From Pseudomonadota bacterium (GTDB lineage: Bacteria; Pseudomonadota; Gammaproteobacteria; Steroidobacterales; Steroidobacteraceae): a stretch of 6,761 nt of DNA. The stretch covers positions 1 through 6,761 of the forward strand of contig JAJXZV010000108.1 of NCBI GenBank assembly GCA_021779875.1, read 5' to 3'. Under the pieces are notes generated by a model. It made no database searches, had not been told where the DNA came from, and worked only from the letters and a program-made list of their open reading frames with translations. Position numbers and translations under genes: made by a program. Shown here piece after piece: positions 1 through 6,510 of the stretch. Positions within the stretch are counted from its first letter, which is position 1, and the number at the start of each line of letters is the position of its first letter.

Positions 1-270
1 GACGTTGGTCCGGTAGAGCTCCGCGGGGATGCGGGCGCCCAGCCGGTAGTCGGCGGCCACGTGGAACAGAGCGGTGCACCCGGCCAGCGGGTCGCCCAGC
101 GACGGCGGGTCGTCGAGATCGCCCTCGGCGACCTCGACGTCGAGCCCGCTCAGATTGCTCCGGTCGGAGCCGCGCCGCGCCAACACCCGCACGCTCCAGC
201 CGCGGTCGAGCAGCGCGCGGGCGACGGCCGCGCCGACGAAGCCCGTGGCGCCGGTGACCAGCGCCCTCAT
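1..270 (-). CDS. hpnA: HpnA, hopanoid-associated NAD(P)-dependent sugar epimerase/dehydratase family protein, N-terminal part only
   Basis: This is the first 90 residues of an extended short-chain dehydrogenase; the rest runs off the left edge (family members are around 330 residues). The N-terminus carries the Rossmann dinucleotide-binding motif TGATGFVG (residues 6-13, G7-x-x-G10-x-x-G13). It is followed by a basic R31-R33 stretch after the second strand, the acidic GDLDD turn (50-54), and FHVAADYRL (69-77), a segment typical of hopanoid-associated HpnA. The ATG overlaps the hpnG stop in an ATGA tetranucleotide, and a GGGGAG ribosome site lies 9 nt upstream. It is the fourth gene of the hopanoid operon. 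Family knowledge places HpnA in hopanoid side-chain modification, but its exact reaction is not settled. Family assignment is firm; the choice of HpnA over a generic NAD-dependent epimerase rests on the DYRL segment and the operon. Confidence 0.88.
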   Translation of the reverse strand, partial: MRALVTGATGFVGAAVARALLDRGWSVRVLARRGSDRSNLSGLDVEVAEGDLDDPPSLGDPLAGCTALFHVAADYRLGARIPAELYRTNV

Positions 271-992
271 CGGCCCGCGCTCCCCGCCGGGGATACGGCC
301 GGCGGTTGGCCGAGGCCTGCCCGCCCCACGGCGCCGAGGCTCGCGCGGGCCAGCCGGTAGCGCAGCGCCAGGCGGATGAGCCCGCCGATCTGCCAGGGCG
401 CGGCCGCGAGTCCCGCCGCGAGGCGCATCCCGTGCAGCCGATTCGACCGGCTGGCCTCGGCCACGGCCTTGGGCAGCGCATCGGCTGCGGTATCCACGAT
501 GACGCGGATCGCCACGAAGGGCAATCCGTGGCGCTCGGCGATCTCGGCCACCGCGTAACTCTCCAGGTCGACGGCCACCGCGCCCGATTGCCGGTGGGCG
601 GCGGACTTGGCCGCGACGGTGGCGAGCGGCTGGTCGCTGGTCAGCAAGGAACCGGCGGCGAGGCGGCGGCCGCTGCCGAGCGCCTGGGCCATGCGCTCGC
701 GCCACGGGGCGCTGGTCGCGAGGAGTGCCCGTCCGGCGGACATCACCCGGTGAGGCAGCACCACGTCCCCGGCCCGCAGTGCGGGATCGAGCCCGCCGGC
801 CAGGCCGACGCTGGCGAGGCCGCTGGCTCCGGCGGCGATCAGCGCGCTCGCGGCGCTCGCGGCGGCGGACTCACCCATGCCGTGCACGCAGATGAGCGTG
901 CCGTCGGCGAGCACCCCCGGTGCCGTGCCCAGGGGCAGCCGTGCGCCCAGGGCGCGTGCCTCGGCCGGCAGAGCGGCCACGACGCCCGCCAT
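267..992 (-). CDS. hpnG: HpnG, hopanoid-associated purine nucleosidase/phosphorylase (MTA/SAH nucleosidase fold)
   Basis: A 241-residue protein of the purine nucleoside phosphorylase / MTA-SAH nucleosidase superfamily. In the hopanoid pathway HpnG removes adenine from adenosylhopane, the HpnH product, giving a ribosylated hopane intermediate. Visible landmarks are PAEARAL (10-16, with E11 where the nucleosidase has its Glu12), HGMG (37-40), GLAGGLDPALRAGDVVLP (63-80), VDLES (141-145, E144 at the position of catalytic Glu174) and VDTAAD (166-171, D167 at the position of catalytic Asp197). The active-site set therefore looks intact. The C-terminal ~50 residues hold a basic segment (RYRLARASLG, 211-220), common in this hopanoid subgroup. 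The ATG at 992 is 5 nt past the shc stop. A TTG at 1001 (MTRMAGVV) would instead overlap that stop as TTGA, and has a GGA 8 nt upstream, so the true start may be 3 codons earlier. It ends in an ATGA overlap with hpnA. Confidence 0.9.
   Translation of the reverse strand: MAGVVAALPAEARALGARLPLGTAPGVLADGTLICVHGMGESAAASAASALIAAGASGLASVGLAGGLDPALRAGDVVLPHRVMSAGRALLATSAPWRERMAQALGSGRRLAAGSLLTSDQPLATVAAKSAAHRQSGAVAVDLESYAVAEIAERHGLPFVAIRVIVDTAADALPKAVAEASRSNRLHGMRLAAGLAAAPWQIGGLIRLALRYRLARASLGAVGRAGLGQPPAVSPAGSAGR
280..285 (-). promoter_or_regulatory. Ribosome binding site of hpnA
   Basis: On the minus strand this reads GGGGAG, 9 nt before the hpnA ATG and inside the last codons of hpnG. It supports the ATG at 270 and independent or coupled initiation at the ATGA overlap. 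Confidence 0.55.
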
Positions 993-997
993 GCGCG

Positions 998-2998
998 TCA
1001 ATGGACGGTTCCGCGCCGGATCAGCGTGCGGTATGCCGCGAGCGCCCAGAGCGGGAAGAAAGCCGAGTAACCGTGATACTTGAGATAGAACACGCGCGGA
1101 AAACCGGGTGCGGTGAAGGTCGGGTCGCTCCACGACCCGTCGGCTTTCTGGGTCCGCAGCAAATGCGCCACCCCGCGGCGGACGGACGCGGACTGCGCCT
1201 CGCCCGAGGCCAGCAGGGCGAGCAGCGCCCAGGCCGTCTGGTACGGAGTGCTCGCCACGGCGGCCGCCGGATGCCCGCCGGCGACCTTGTAGGTGTCGTT
1301 GCTCTCGCCCCAGCCGCCGTCCGCGTTCTGGACATCCTCGAGCCAGGCCACCGCGCGGCGCACGGCGGGGTCCTGCGCCGAGACGCCGGCCTGGGCGAGC
1401 GCGGTCAAGACGGACCAGGTGCCGTAGATATAGTTCGTCCCCCACCGGCCGAACCAGGACCCGTTCGCCTCCTGCTCGGCACGCAGATAGGCGATTGCGC
1501 GCTCGAGAGCCTGCCGGTCCTGGGGACGGCCCAGGCGGCCCAGCACCGCGACGACGCGGCCCGTGACGTCGGCCGTCGGCGGGTCGAGCAACGCGCCGTG
1601 GTCGGCGAACGGGATCTTGTTGAGGTAATAGTGGCGGTTGTCCGCGTCGAAGGCGCCAAAGCCGCCGTTGCGACTCTGCATGCCGACCAGCCAGTCCATG
1701 GCGCGGCGAATGCACTCCCCATAACGGGGGGCGTTCGACGCCTGATGCATGGCCCAAACCACCACCGCCGTGTCGTCGAGGTCCGGGTAGTGGTCGTTCG
1801 CGAATTGAAATGCCCAGCCGCCGCCCGGCAAATCCGGCCGCTGCACGCGCCAGTCGCCGGGCTGGTCCGTGAGCTGCCGGCTCTTCAGCCAGTCGAGCGC
1901 CCGCGTCACGGCGGATTGCGCGTCGGCCGTCCCCGTCTCCTGCATCGCGAGGCTCGCCAGCGCCGTGTCCCAGACCGGCGAGACGCAGGGCTGGCAATAG
2001 GCGGCCTGCCCTTGGTCGACCAGCAGCTTCTCGAGCGCGCGCTTGGCGGTCACCCGGCGCGGGTCGTCCGCCGGATACCCCAGAATGACCATGACCTCGA
2101 GCGCGTTGACCATCGCCGGGAAGATCGCGCCCAAGCCATCCTCGCCGTTAAGCCGCTCGAGCATCCAGGATTCGGCCAGCCGTGTGGCGCGCTCCCGCAG
2201 ACGCTTCGGGATCAGAGGATCGCACAGCCGGCCGAGCCGATCGGCCGCGAGGAACACCCGCCCCAGCAGCCCGCCGGTCTCGAGCACCGCGCGGAAGTAG
2301 CCGTGCTCCTCCTCGGGCGGCGTGGTGAACAGCTCGGTGATGTGCACGTCGCGCGGATTCTTGGCCCGCGGCTTGCGCGTGCACAGGATGAACAGCGGCA
2401 CCATCACCGTGCGGGACCAGTACGCCACCTTGTCCAGGTGGAACGGAAACCAGCGCGGCAGCAGCATGATTTCGACCGGGATGTAGGGCACGCCGCGCCA
2501 GGGCAGCTGCCCGAACAAGGCGAGCGCGATGCGGGTGAAGACGTTGGCGGTGGCGGCGCCGCCGGCGCGCAGGATGGCGGCGCGCGCGCGCGCCATGTGC
2601 GGGGCGTTCGGATCGTCGCCCGCGAGCTTCAAGGCGTAGTAGGCCTTGACCGAGCAGCTGATGTTGAAATCGCCGCCGTGATAGAGCGGCCAGCCGCCGT
2701 GATCCGCCTGATGTTGGCGCAGATACACCGCGAGCTTCTTCTCGAGAGCGACGTCGATCTCGTCCAGGAAGTGCATCATCATGATGTACTCCGCCGGAAT
2801 GGTGCAGTCGGCCTCGAGTTCGAACAGCCAGTAACCTTGCGGCTGCTGGCGCGCGGCCACGGCGTCGCGCGCCGCCGCGATCGCCTGGTCGATGGGCGCG
2901 GCGTCGTTCACCGACCGCAGCACGGTCAAGTCCGCCTCGTCGGCCGGGTCGTCCGCCAGCCGCGAACCGGCGCTCGGACTGCCGCAGGAACGGCTCAT
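998..2998 (-). CDS. shc: Squalene-hopene cyclase (HpnF)
   Basis: This 666-residue class II triterpene cyclase converts squalene to hopene and hopanol at the inner membrane face. The size is normal for bacterial SHC. The catalytic DxDDTA motif is present as DLDDTA at 406-411, with D408 as the expected proton donor. QW repeats of the alpha-alpha barrels are clear: around QPQGYW (52-57), QSRNGGF (441-447), QEANGSW (509-515), QNADGGW (557-563) and QKADGSW (617-623). Other family signatures are GGDFNISCSVKAYYALK (108-124), SPVWDTALA (340-348) and the C-terminal FYLKYHGYSAFFPLWAL (637-653). A moderately hydrophobic stretch near 195-206 fits the monotopic membrane-anchor region. The chosen ATG forms an ATGA overlap with the sqs stop and has a GGAGG 9 nt upstream. 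The frame stays open 61 codons further upstream, but those codons lie inside sqs and look nothing like SHC. The reading frame is intact. Confidence 0.97.
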   Translation of the reverse strand: MSRSCGSPSAGSRLADDPADEADLTVLRSVNDAAPIDQAIAAARDAVAARQQPQGYWLFELEADCTIPAEYIMMMHFLDEIDVALEKKLAVYLRQHQADHGGWPLYHGGDFNISCSVKAYYALKLAGDDPNAPHMARARAAILRAGGAATANVFTRIALALFGQLPWRGVPYIPVEIMLLPRWFPFHLDKVAYWSRTVMVPLFILCTRKPRAKNPRDVHITELFTTPPEEEHGYFRAVLETGGLLGRVFLAADRLGRLCDPLIPKRLRERATRLAESWMLERLNGEDGLGAIFPAMVNALEVMVILGYPADDPRRVTAKRALEKLLVDQGQAAYCQPCVSPVWDTALASLAMQETGTADAQSAVTRALDWLKSRQLTDQPGDWRVQRPDLPGGGWAFQFANDHYPDLDDTAVVVWAMHQASNAPRYGECIRRAMDWLVGMQSRNGGFGAFDADNRHYYLNKIPFADHGALLDPPTADVTGRVVAVLGRLGRPQDRQALERAIAYLRAEQEANGSWFGRWGTNYIYGTWSVLTALAQAGVSAQDPAVRRAVAWLEDVQNADGGWGESNDTYKVAGGHPAAAVASTPYQTAWALLALLASGEAQSASVRRGVAHLLRTQKADGSWSDPTFTAPGFPRVFYLKYHGYSAFFPLWALAAYRTLIRRGTVH

Positions 2999-4137
2999 CC
3001 TCCCGAGCCTCCGAGCGAGCGGCGGGGCTCGAGTCCCGCGGCGAGCGGCGGCGCCGGGAGGTCCGCCCGCGAAGGCATCGAGGGCCCATGCGGCCGCTTG
3101 AGATCGCCGACCGGCTCGAGCGGCAGTCCGCGGGCGGCCCGCGCGAACAGCCGGCGCAGCAGTCCGTCGTGTCTGACGCAAAGTTCGACCATGATGCGAG
3201 TCATCCTCACCGCTGAACGAGGTACTTTGACCTGAACGCCGGCGGTAAAGCGCGGATTTTCGTTAATTTTCTGCAATGTCAGCACCGCGAGACCGACCGC
3301 CCACAGGCAGAACCGGCGGATGCCCGGCTGCGTGGCGGGAATCAACAGCGTGTAGTCGAGCGCGTTGCGCAGGTGCGTGTGCGTGACCCCGACCAGTTCG
3401 CGCAGGCCCGCCGCGAAGCGAGGATCGTGCGGCACGGCGCGCAGCTCACCGAGCGCCACGCCGTGGCGCGCGAACACGTCCTGCGGCAGCCAGCACGCGC
3501 CGCGGGCCCGATCCTCCCACTGGTCCTTGAGGATGTTGGTCATCTGCAGTCCCTGTGCGAACGACGCCGCCAGGGCGCCGAGCTGCGCGCGCCGCGCGGC
3601 GATCGCCGGGTCGTGGTCGCAGAACAGATCCGTGAGCATTTCACCGACGACGCCCGCCACGTAGTAGCAGTAGTCGTCCGTATCCGCCATGCGCGGCAGA
3701 CCCTCCAGGCTGGTGTTCGACTGGTATCGCGGCATGCCCTGGCACATGAGACCGACGCAGCGCTCGATGGCGGCGCGCTGAGCGGCGCCCAGCCGCGCCT
3801 TGACGCGGATGACCCGCTGCATGTTGGCGACGAGCTCGCGCTCGGCCGGCAGCGTGCGCTCCGACAGACGCGCTTCGAGTTCGCGCACCAGGGGCGCCGC
3901 GTCGCCCTCGCCGACCACCAGGTCCTGGAAGGCCTGCAGGTATTCGAGCGTCTGCGCCGGCGACAGCGCCGGCTCATCCTCGATGGTGTCGGCGATGCGG
4001 CAGAGCAGGTAGGCATTGGTCACCGCGCCGCGCAGCGCGGCGGGCAGCTGAGGAATGGTCAGCGCGAACGTGCGCGACACATGCGGCAGCACGGCAATCT
4101 GGTAGTGATCGTCTGCGTCTTTCGCGACGGAATCCAT
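2995..4137 (-). CDS. sqs: Squalene synthase (farnesyl-diphosphate farnesyltransferase; trans-isoprenyl diphosphate synthase, head-to-head)
   Basis: A 380-residue squalene/phytoene synthase family enzyme that condenses two farnesyl diphosphates to presqualene diphosphate and probably on to squalene. The two Mg-binding aspartate-rich motifs are DTIED (50-54) and DQWED (205-209), the latter in LQMTNILKDQWED. SRTFALTIP (21-29), YLLCRIADTIEDE (43-55) and YCYYVAGVVGEML (156-168) resemble true squalene synthases (DTxED, YCHYVAGxVG) more than the HpnC/HpnD presqualene synthases. A hydrophobic helix follows a Phe-Cys pair at about 287-302 (FCLWAVGLAVLTL), where squalene synthases have FCxxPQVMAxATL. 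The last ~38 residues form a Pro/Gly/Arg-rich tail with no family counterpart that I recognise. It is first in the operon, 31 nt after the predicted transcription start, and overlaps shc by ATGA. A GTG at 4152 (five codons longer) is an alternative start; neither has a strong ribosome site. If it only makes presqualene diphosphate, it would be hpnD-like and need an HpnE partner. Confidence 0.88.
   Translation of the reverse strand: MDSVAKDADDHYQIAVLPHVSRTFALTIPQLPAALRGAVTNAYLLCRIADTIEDEPALSPAQTLEYLQAFQDLVVGEGDAAPLVRELEARLSERTLPAERELVANMQRVIRVKARLGAAQRAAIERCVGLMCQGMPRYQSNTSLEGLPRMADTDDYCYYVAGVVGEMLTDLFCDHDPAIAARRAQLGALAASFAQGLQMTNILKDQWEDRARGACWLPQDVFARHGVALGELRAVPHDPRFAAGLRELVGVTHTHLRNALDYTLLIPATQPGIRRFCLWAVGLAVLTLQKINENPRFTAGVQVKVPRSAVRMTRIMVELCVRHDGLLRRLFARAARGLPLEPVGDLKRPHGPSMPSRADLPAPPLAAGLEPRRSLGGSGG
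3008..3012 (-). promoter_or_regulatory. Ribosome binding site of shc
   Basis: On the minus strand this is a full GGAGG, 9 nt before the shc ATG at 2998, embedded in the last codons of sqs. A second GGGAGG abuts the ATG and is too close to act. It decides the shc start in favour of 2998 over upstream in-frame ATGs. Confidence 0.65.
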
Positions 4138-4156
4138 GTGGGAAATGCTCACGACG

Positions 4157-4173
4157 TGCGCCCGGCGGGCGCA
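4157..4173. repeat. Perfect inverted repeat at the predicted transcription start of the hopanoid operon
   Basis: Two 7-bp perfect arms (4157-4163 and 4167-4173) separated by GGC; minus strand TGCGCCCGCCGGGCGCA. It begins one nucleotide after the -10 box and spans the expected +1. It could be an operator for a repressor or, if transcribed whole, part of a short leader hairpin. GC-rich DNA gives such dyads by chance fairly often, so function is inferred from position only. Confidence 0.4.
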
Positions 4174-4174
4174 G

Positions 4175-4204
4175 ACTATAGCCGCTGGCCCCGGGGCCTC
4201 GCAA
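4175..4204 (-). promoter_or_regulatory. Sigma70-like promoter of the hopanoid operon
   Basis: Read on the minus strand: a -35 TTGCGA (4204-4199; 4 of 6 to consensus), an 18-nt spacer, and a -10 TATAGT (4180-4175; 5 of 6). Transcription would start near 4168, giving a leader of about 31 nt to the ATG at 4137 or about 16 nt to the GTG at 4152. Most of the spacer (4187-4198) is the perfect 12-bp palindrome GGCCCCGGGGCC. A promoter by sequence match only. Confidence 0.6.
4187..4198. repeat. 12-bp perfect palindrome in the promoter spacer
   Basis: GGCCCCGGGGCC lies wholly between the -35 and -10 boxes of the hopanoid operon promoter, directly abutting the -35. The placement fits a regulator site in the spacer, but no regulator can be named from this sequence. 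Confidence 0.4.
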
Positions 4205-4280
4205 CCGCGTCGCGAAACCGCAACACCGGAGGCGCGCGGCGCGCCCGCCCGATGGCTGCAAACAGGTTAAACTGCCGCGC

Positions 4281-6194
4281 ATGGACGCTCCCAACGATGA
4301 GTTCTTTCCGCTGCTCGAGACCCTCGAGACGCCTGCGGATCTCCGTAGCTTGCCTGCGACAAGCCTGCCGGAGGTGGCCGACGAGCTGCGCCGTTTCCTG
4401 ATCCGCACGGTGAGCACCCGCGGCGGCCATTTCGCCGCGGGCCTCGGCACGGTGGAACTCACGGTCGCGCTGCATTACGTGTTCGAGACGCCGCACGACC
4501 GGTTGGTCTGGGACGTGGGACATCAGGCCTACCCGCACAAGGTGCTCACCGGCCGCCGCCGGCAGTTGCACACCATCAAGCAGGATGGCGGGCTCGCGCC
4601 CTTCCCGGCCCGCGCGGAGAGCGAGTACGACACGTTCGGCGTCGGCCACTCGAGCACCTCGATCAGCGCGGCGCTCGGCATGGCGGTGGCCGCCGCGCAA
4701 CGCGGCGAGCAACGCCGGGTGGTGGCCGTCATCGGCGATGGCGCGCTCACCGCCGGCATGGCGTTCGAGGCGTTGAATCACGCGGGCTCGCTCCCCGCCA
4801 ACGTGCTGATCGTGCTCAACGACAACGACATGTCGATCTCGGAGAACGTCGGCGCGCTGTCGAACTATCTCGCGCGCGTGCTTTCCGGGCGCACCTACGC
4901 GCATTTTCGCGAACGCGGCAAGCAGGTGCTCAGGCAGATGCCCACCGCGCGGGAGCTGGCGCGCCGCTCCGAGGAGCACCTGAAGGGCATGGTCCTTCCG
5001 GGCACGCTGTTCGAGGAGATGGGCTTCAACTACATCGGGCCCATCGACGGCCACGACTTGAAGGCCCTGGTGAGCACCCTGCGCAACCTCCGGCAGCTCG
5101 ACGGCCCGCAGTTCCTGCACGTGGTCACCCGCAAGGGCAAGGGCTACGCGCCGGCCGAGGCGGATCCCATCAAGTGGCATGGACCCGGTCCGTTCGACCC
5201 GGTGAGCGGCACGATCTTCAAGGAGAAGAGCTCGGGACCCACGTACTCGCAGGTCTTCGGCCAATGGCTGTGCGACATGGCGGCCGCGGATCCGGCCGTC
5301 GTCGGCATCACGCCCGCGATGCGCGAGGGCTCGGGCATGGTGGAATACTCGAAGCGCTTTCCGGACCGCTATTTCGACGTGGCGATCGCCGAGCAGCACG
5401 CGGTCACGTTCGCCGCGGGTCTCGCCGTCGAGGGGCTGAAGCCCGTGGTCGCGATCTATTCGACGTTCCTGCAGCGCGCCTACGACCAGCTCATCCACGA
5501 CGTCTGCCTGCAGAATCTCCCCGTGGTGTTCGCCGTGGACCGGGCGGGCCTGGTCGGCAGCGACGGAGCCACGCATCAGGGCGGCTACGACCTGTCGTTC
5601 CTGCGCTGCATTCCGAACCTCGTGATCATGGCGCCCGCGGACGAGGACGAGTGCCGCCAGATGCTGTACACCGCGAGCACGCTCGGCGCGCCGGCCGCCG
5701 TGCGCTTTCCCCGCGGCACGGGACCCGGCGTGGCGATTCGCGAGCAGATGACGGCGCTGCCGCTCGGCCGGGCGCAATTGCGCCGCGAAGGGCGCAGCGG
5801 ACTCGCGATCCTGGTGTTCGGCACGCTGCTCGACGCGGCCCATGGGATCGCCGAGAGGCTCGACGCCACGCTGGTCAACATGCGCTTCGTGAAACCGCTC
5901 GACGAGGCGATGGTGCTGGGGCTCGCGGAGCGGCACCACGCCTTGGTCACCATCGAGGAGAACGCCGTCGCCGGCGGTGCCGGCTCGGCGGTCGGCGAAC
6001 TCCTGGCGGCCGACGGCATGACCCTGCCGATCCTGCACGTCGGGATCCCCGACCGTTTCATCGAGCACGGCACGCGCGGCAGCTGCCTCGCGCACGCGGG
6101 CCTGGATCCCGCGTCGCTCGCGGCCCGTGTCGAGGATTGGTGGCTGCCGCAGGCGCTTGCCGACCGGCAGCGCGGCGCCGCCGCCGCTTCCTGA
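4281..6194 (+). CDS. dxs: 1-deoxy-D-xylulose-5-phosphate synthase
   Basis: A 637-residue thiamine-diphosphate enzyme that condenses pyruvate and glyceraldehyde 3-phosphate to DXP, the first step of the MEP pathway and a precursor step for thiamine and pyridoxal in many bacteria. Seen in order: [14 protein letters not shown] (48-61, with H50), [10 protein letters not shown] (78-87), [12 protein letters not shown] (122-133), the ThDP/Mg motif from GDG (152-154) to NDN (180-182), then [14 protein letters not shown] (184-197). The loop ending [19 protein letters not shown] (241-259) is of the gammaproteobacterial type. The transketolase pyrimidine domain has [12 protein letters not shown] (369-380, catalytic E371) and [15 protein letters not shown] (420-434, with R421 and H432). 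The C-terminal domain has [15 protein letters not shown] (557-571). Length is normal and the frame intact. The ATG has only a weak AGG 14 nt upstream. A TAAACT at 4268-4273 could be a -10 giving an almost leaderless mRNA, but no matching -35 is visible. It is divergent from the hopanoid operon and convergent with the rRNA operon. Confidence 0.98.
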   Translation: MDAPNDEFFPLLETLETPADLRSLPATSLPEVADELRRFLIRTVSTRGGHFAAGLGTVELTVALHYVFETPHDRLVWDVGHQAYPHKVLTGRRRQLHTIKQDGGLAPFPARAESEYDTFGVGHSSTSISAALGMAVAAAQRGEQRRVVAVIGDGALTAGMAFEALNHAGSLPANVLIVLNDNDMSISENVGALSNYLARVLSGRTYAHFRERGKQVLRQMPTARELARRSEEHLKGMVLPGTLFEEMGFNYIGPIDGHDLKALVSTLRNLRQLDGPQFLHVVTRKGKGYAPAEADPIKWHGPGPFDPVSGTIFKEKSSGPTYSQVFGQWLCDMAAADPAVVGITPAMREGSGMVEYSKRFPDRYFDVAIAEQHAVTFAAGLAVEGLKPVVAIYSTFLQRAYDQLIHDVCLQNLPVVFAVDRAGLVGSDGATHQGGYDLSFLRCIPNLVIMAPADEDECRQMLYTASTLGAPAAVRFPRGTGPGVAIREQMTALPLGRAQLRREGRSGLAILVFGTLLDAAHGIAERLDATLVNMRFVKPLDEAMVLGLAERHHALVTIEENAVAGGAGSAVGELLAADGMTLPILHVGIPDRFIEHGTRGSCLAHAGLDPASLAARVEDWWLPQALADRQRGAAAAS

Positions 6195-6210
6195 AGGAGA
6201 CCGGTCCCCC

Positions 6211-6251
6211 AAAAGAAAAACCCCCGCCGGTTGCCCGGCGGGGGTTTCGCT
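6211..6251. terminator. Bidirectional intrinsic terminator between dxs and the rRNA operon
   Basis: A perfect 13-bp stem (6218-6230 with 6235-6247; core CCCCCGCCGG / CCGGCGGGGG plus three A-T pairs) closes a TTGC loop. On the minus strand the stem is followed by UUUUUCUUUU, a strong tail for the rRNA operon that ends just before it. On the plus strand the tail is weaker (UUU then CGCUUGUUU) and serves dxs, whose stop lies 23 nt before the stem. The 5S 3' end is 13 nt from the stem on the other side. Confidence 0.92.
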
Positions 6252-6260
6252 TGTTTAAGA

Positions 6261-6377
6261 GCCTGGCAGTGACCTACTTTCGCATCGACAAAGCCGACAC
6301 TAGCATCGGCGCAGAGCGTTTTCACTTCCGAGTTCGAAAAGGGATCGGGTGGTTCCCACTCGCTATGGCCGCCAGGC
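6261..6377 (-). rRNA. rrf: 5S ribosomal RNA
   Basis: About 117 nt, normal for bacterial 5S. The minus strand opens with GCCUGGCGGCCAUAGCG and closes with GUCACUGCCAGGC; the ends pair as helix I (GCCUGGC with GCCAGGC). The conserved loop text CGAACUCGGAAGUGAAA and the segment GCGCCGAUGCUAGUGU match E. coli-type 5S. One flanking U at 6378 may belong to the mature 5' end, as in E. coli. It is the last gene of an rRNA operon read leftward, downstream of the 23S. Confidence 0.95.
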
Positions 6378-6510
6378 AAACTGTTCGCGGTGGCGGCGAG
6401 TCATGGCTCGCCCCATCGCAGATTCGGTGATTCGTTTCGATGATGTCGTCGCAGTCGAGTAGTCGTGCCCCACCGCGATCCGCAACTTGGGGCAGATCGC
6501 TTGGGGTTAT
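6378..6510 (-). other. 23S-5S spacer of the rRNA operon, with inverted repeats
   Basis: A 133-nt transcribed spacer without a tRNA or any credible coding region. It holds a long imperfect hairpin at 6387-6419 next to the 5S (6-bp perfect arm pair GGCGAG/CTCGCC, a one-base bulge, then 7 further positions with one mismatch). Next to the 23S 3' end lie two interleaved inverted repeats: TGCCCCA/TGGGGCA (6466-6472 with 6488-6494) and GCGATC/GATCGC (6475-6480 with 6495-6500). Spacers of this kind normally carry RNase processing sites; the partner strand of the 23S processing stem would lie outside the window. Confidence 0.6.

Noticed and set aside
993..1997. Upstream extension of the hpnG frame through the middle of shc
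   Set aside because: About 334 residues before the hpnG start are an Arg/Gly-rich frame-shadow of shc; the nucleosidase begins only at MAGVV or three codons earlier, so this is not a fusion protein.
2999..3181. A 61-codon N-terminal extension of shc
   Set aside because: It lies inside sqs in another frame and has no cyclase similarity, whereas the ATG at 2998 has a GGAGG and an ATGA overlap.
920..3235. A 771-codon open frame on the plus strand opposite shc and the end of sqs
   Set aside because: It is antisense to two clearly recognised genes, its translation is Arg/Gly/Val/His-rich with no family resemblance, and GC-rich genes commonly leave the opposite strand free of stops.
4203..4221. 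Direct repeat AACCGC at 13-nt spacing near the promoter -35
   Set aside because: Only six bases long and in composition-biased DNA; not distinguishable from chance.
4231..4245. GC-only near-palindrome GGCGCGC-G-GCGCGCC upstream of dxs as an operator
   Set aside because: Composed only of G and C in a very GC-rich stretch, with no aligned promoter element for dxs; chance is a sufficient explanation.
3373..4401. A 342-codon plus-strand frame opposite sqs crossing into the start of dxs
   Set aside because: Antisense shadow of sqs; it would span the intergenic region and overlap dxs out of frame, with no recognisable domain.
4176..6212. A 678-codon open frame on the minus strand opposite dxs
   Set aside because: Same reason: low-complexity Arg/Ala/His-rich translation, no motifs, and complete overlap with an intact dxs.
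6378..6510. A possible tRNA gene in the 23S-5S spacer
   Set aside because: No T-loop GTTCGAAnC or acceptor-stem pattern is present; the spacer contains only the inverted repeats described.
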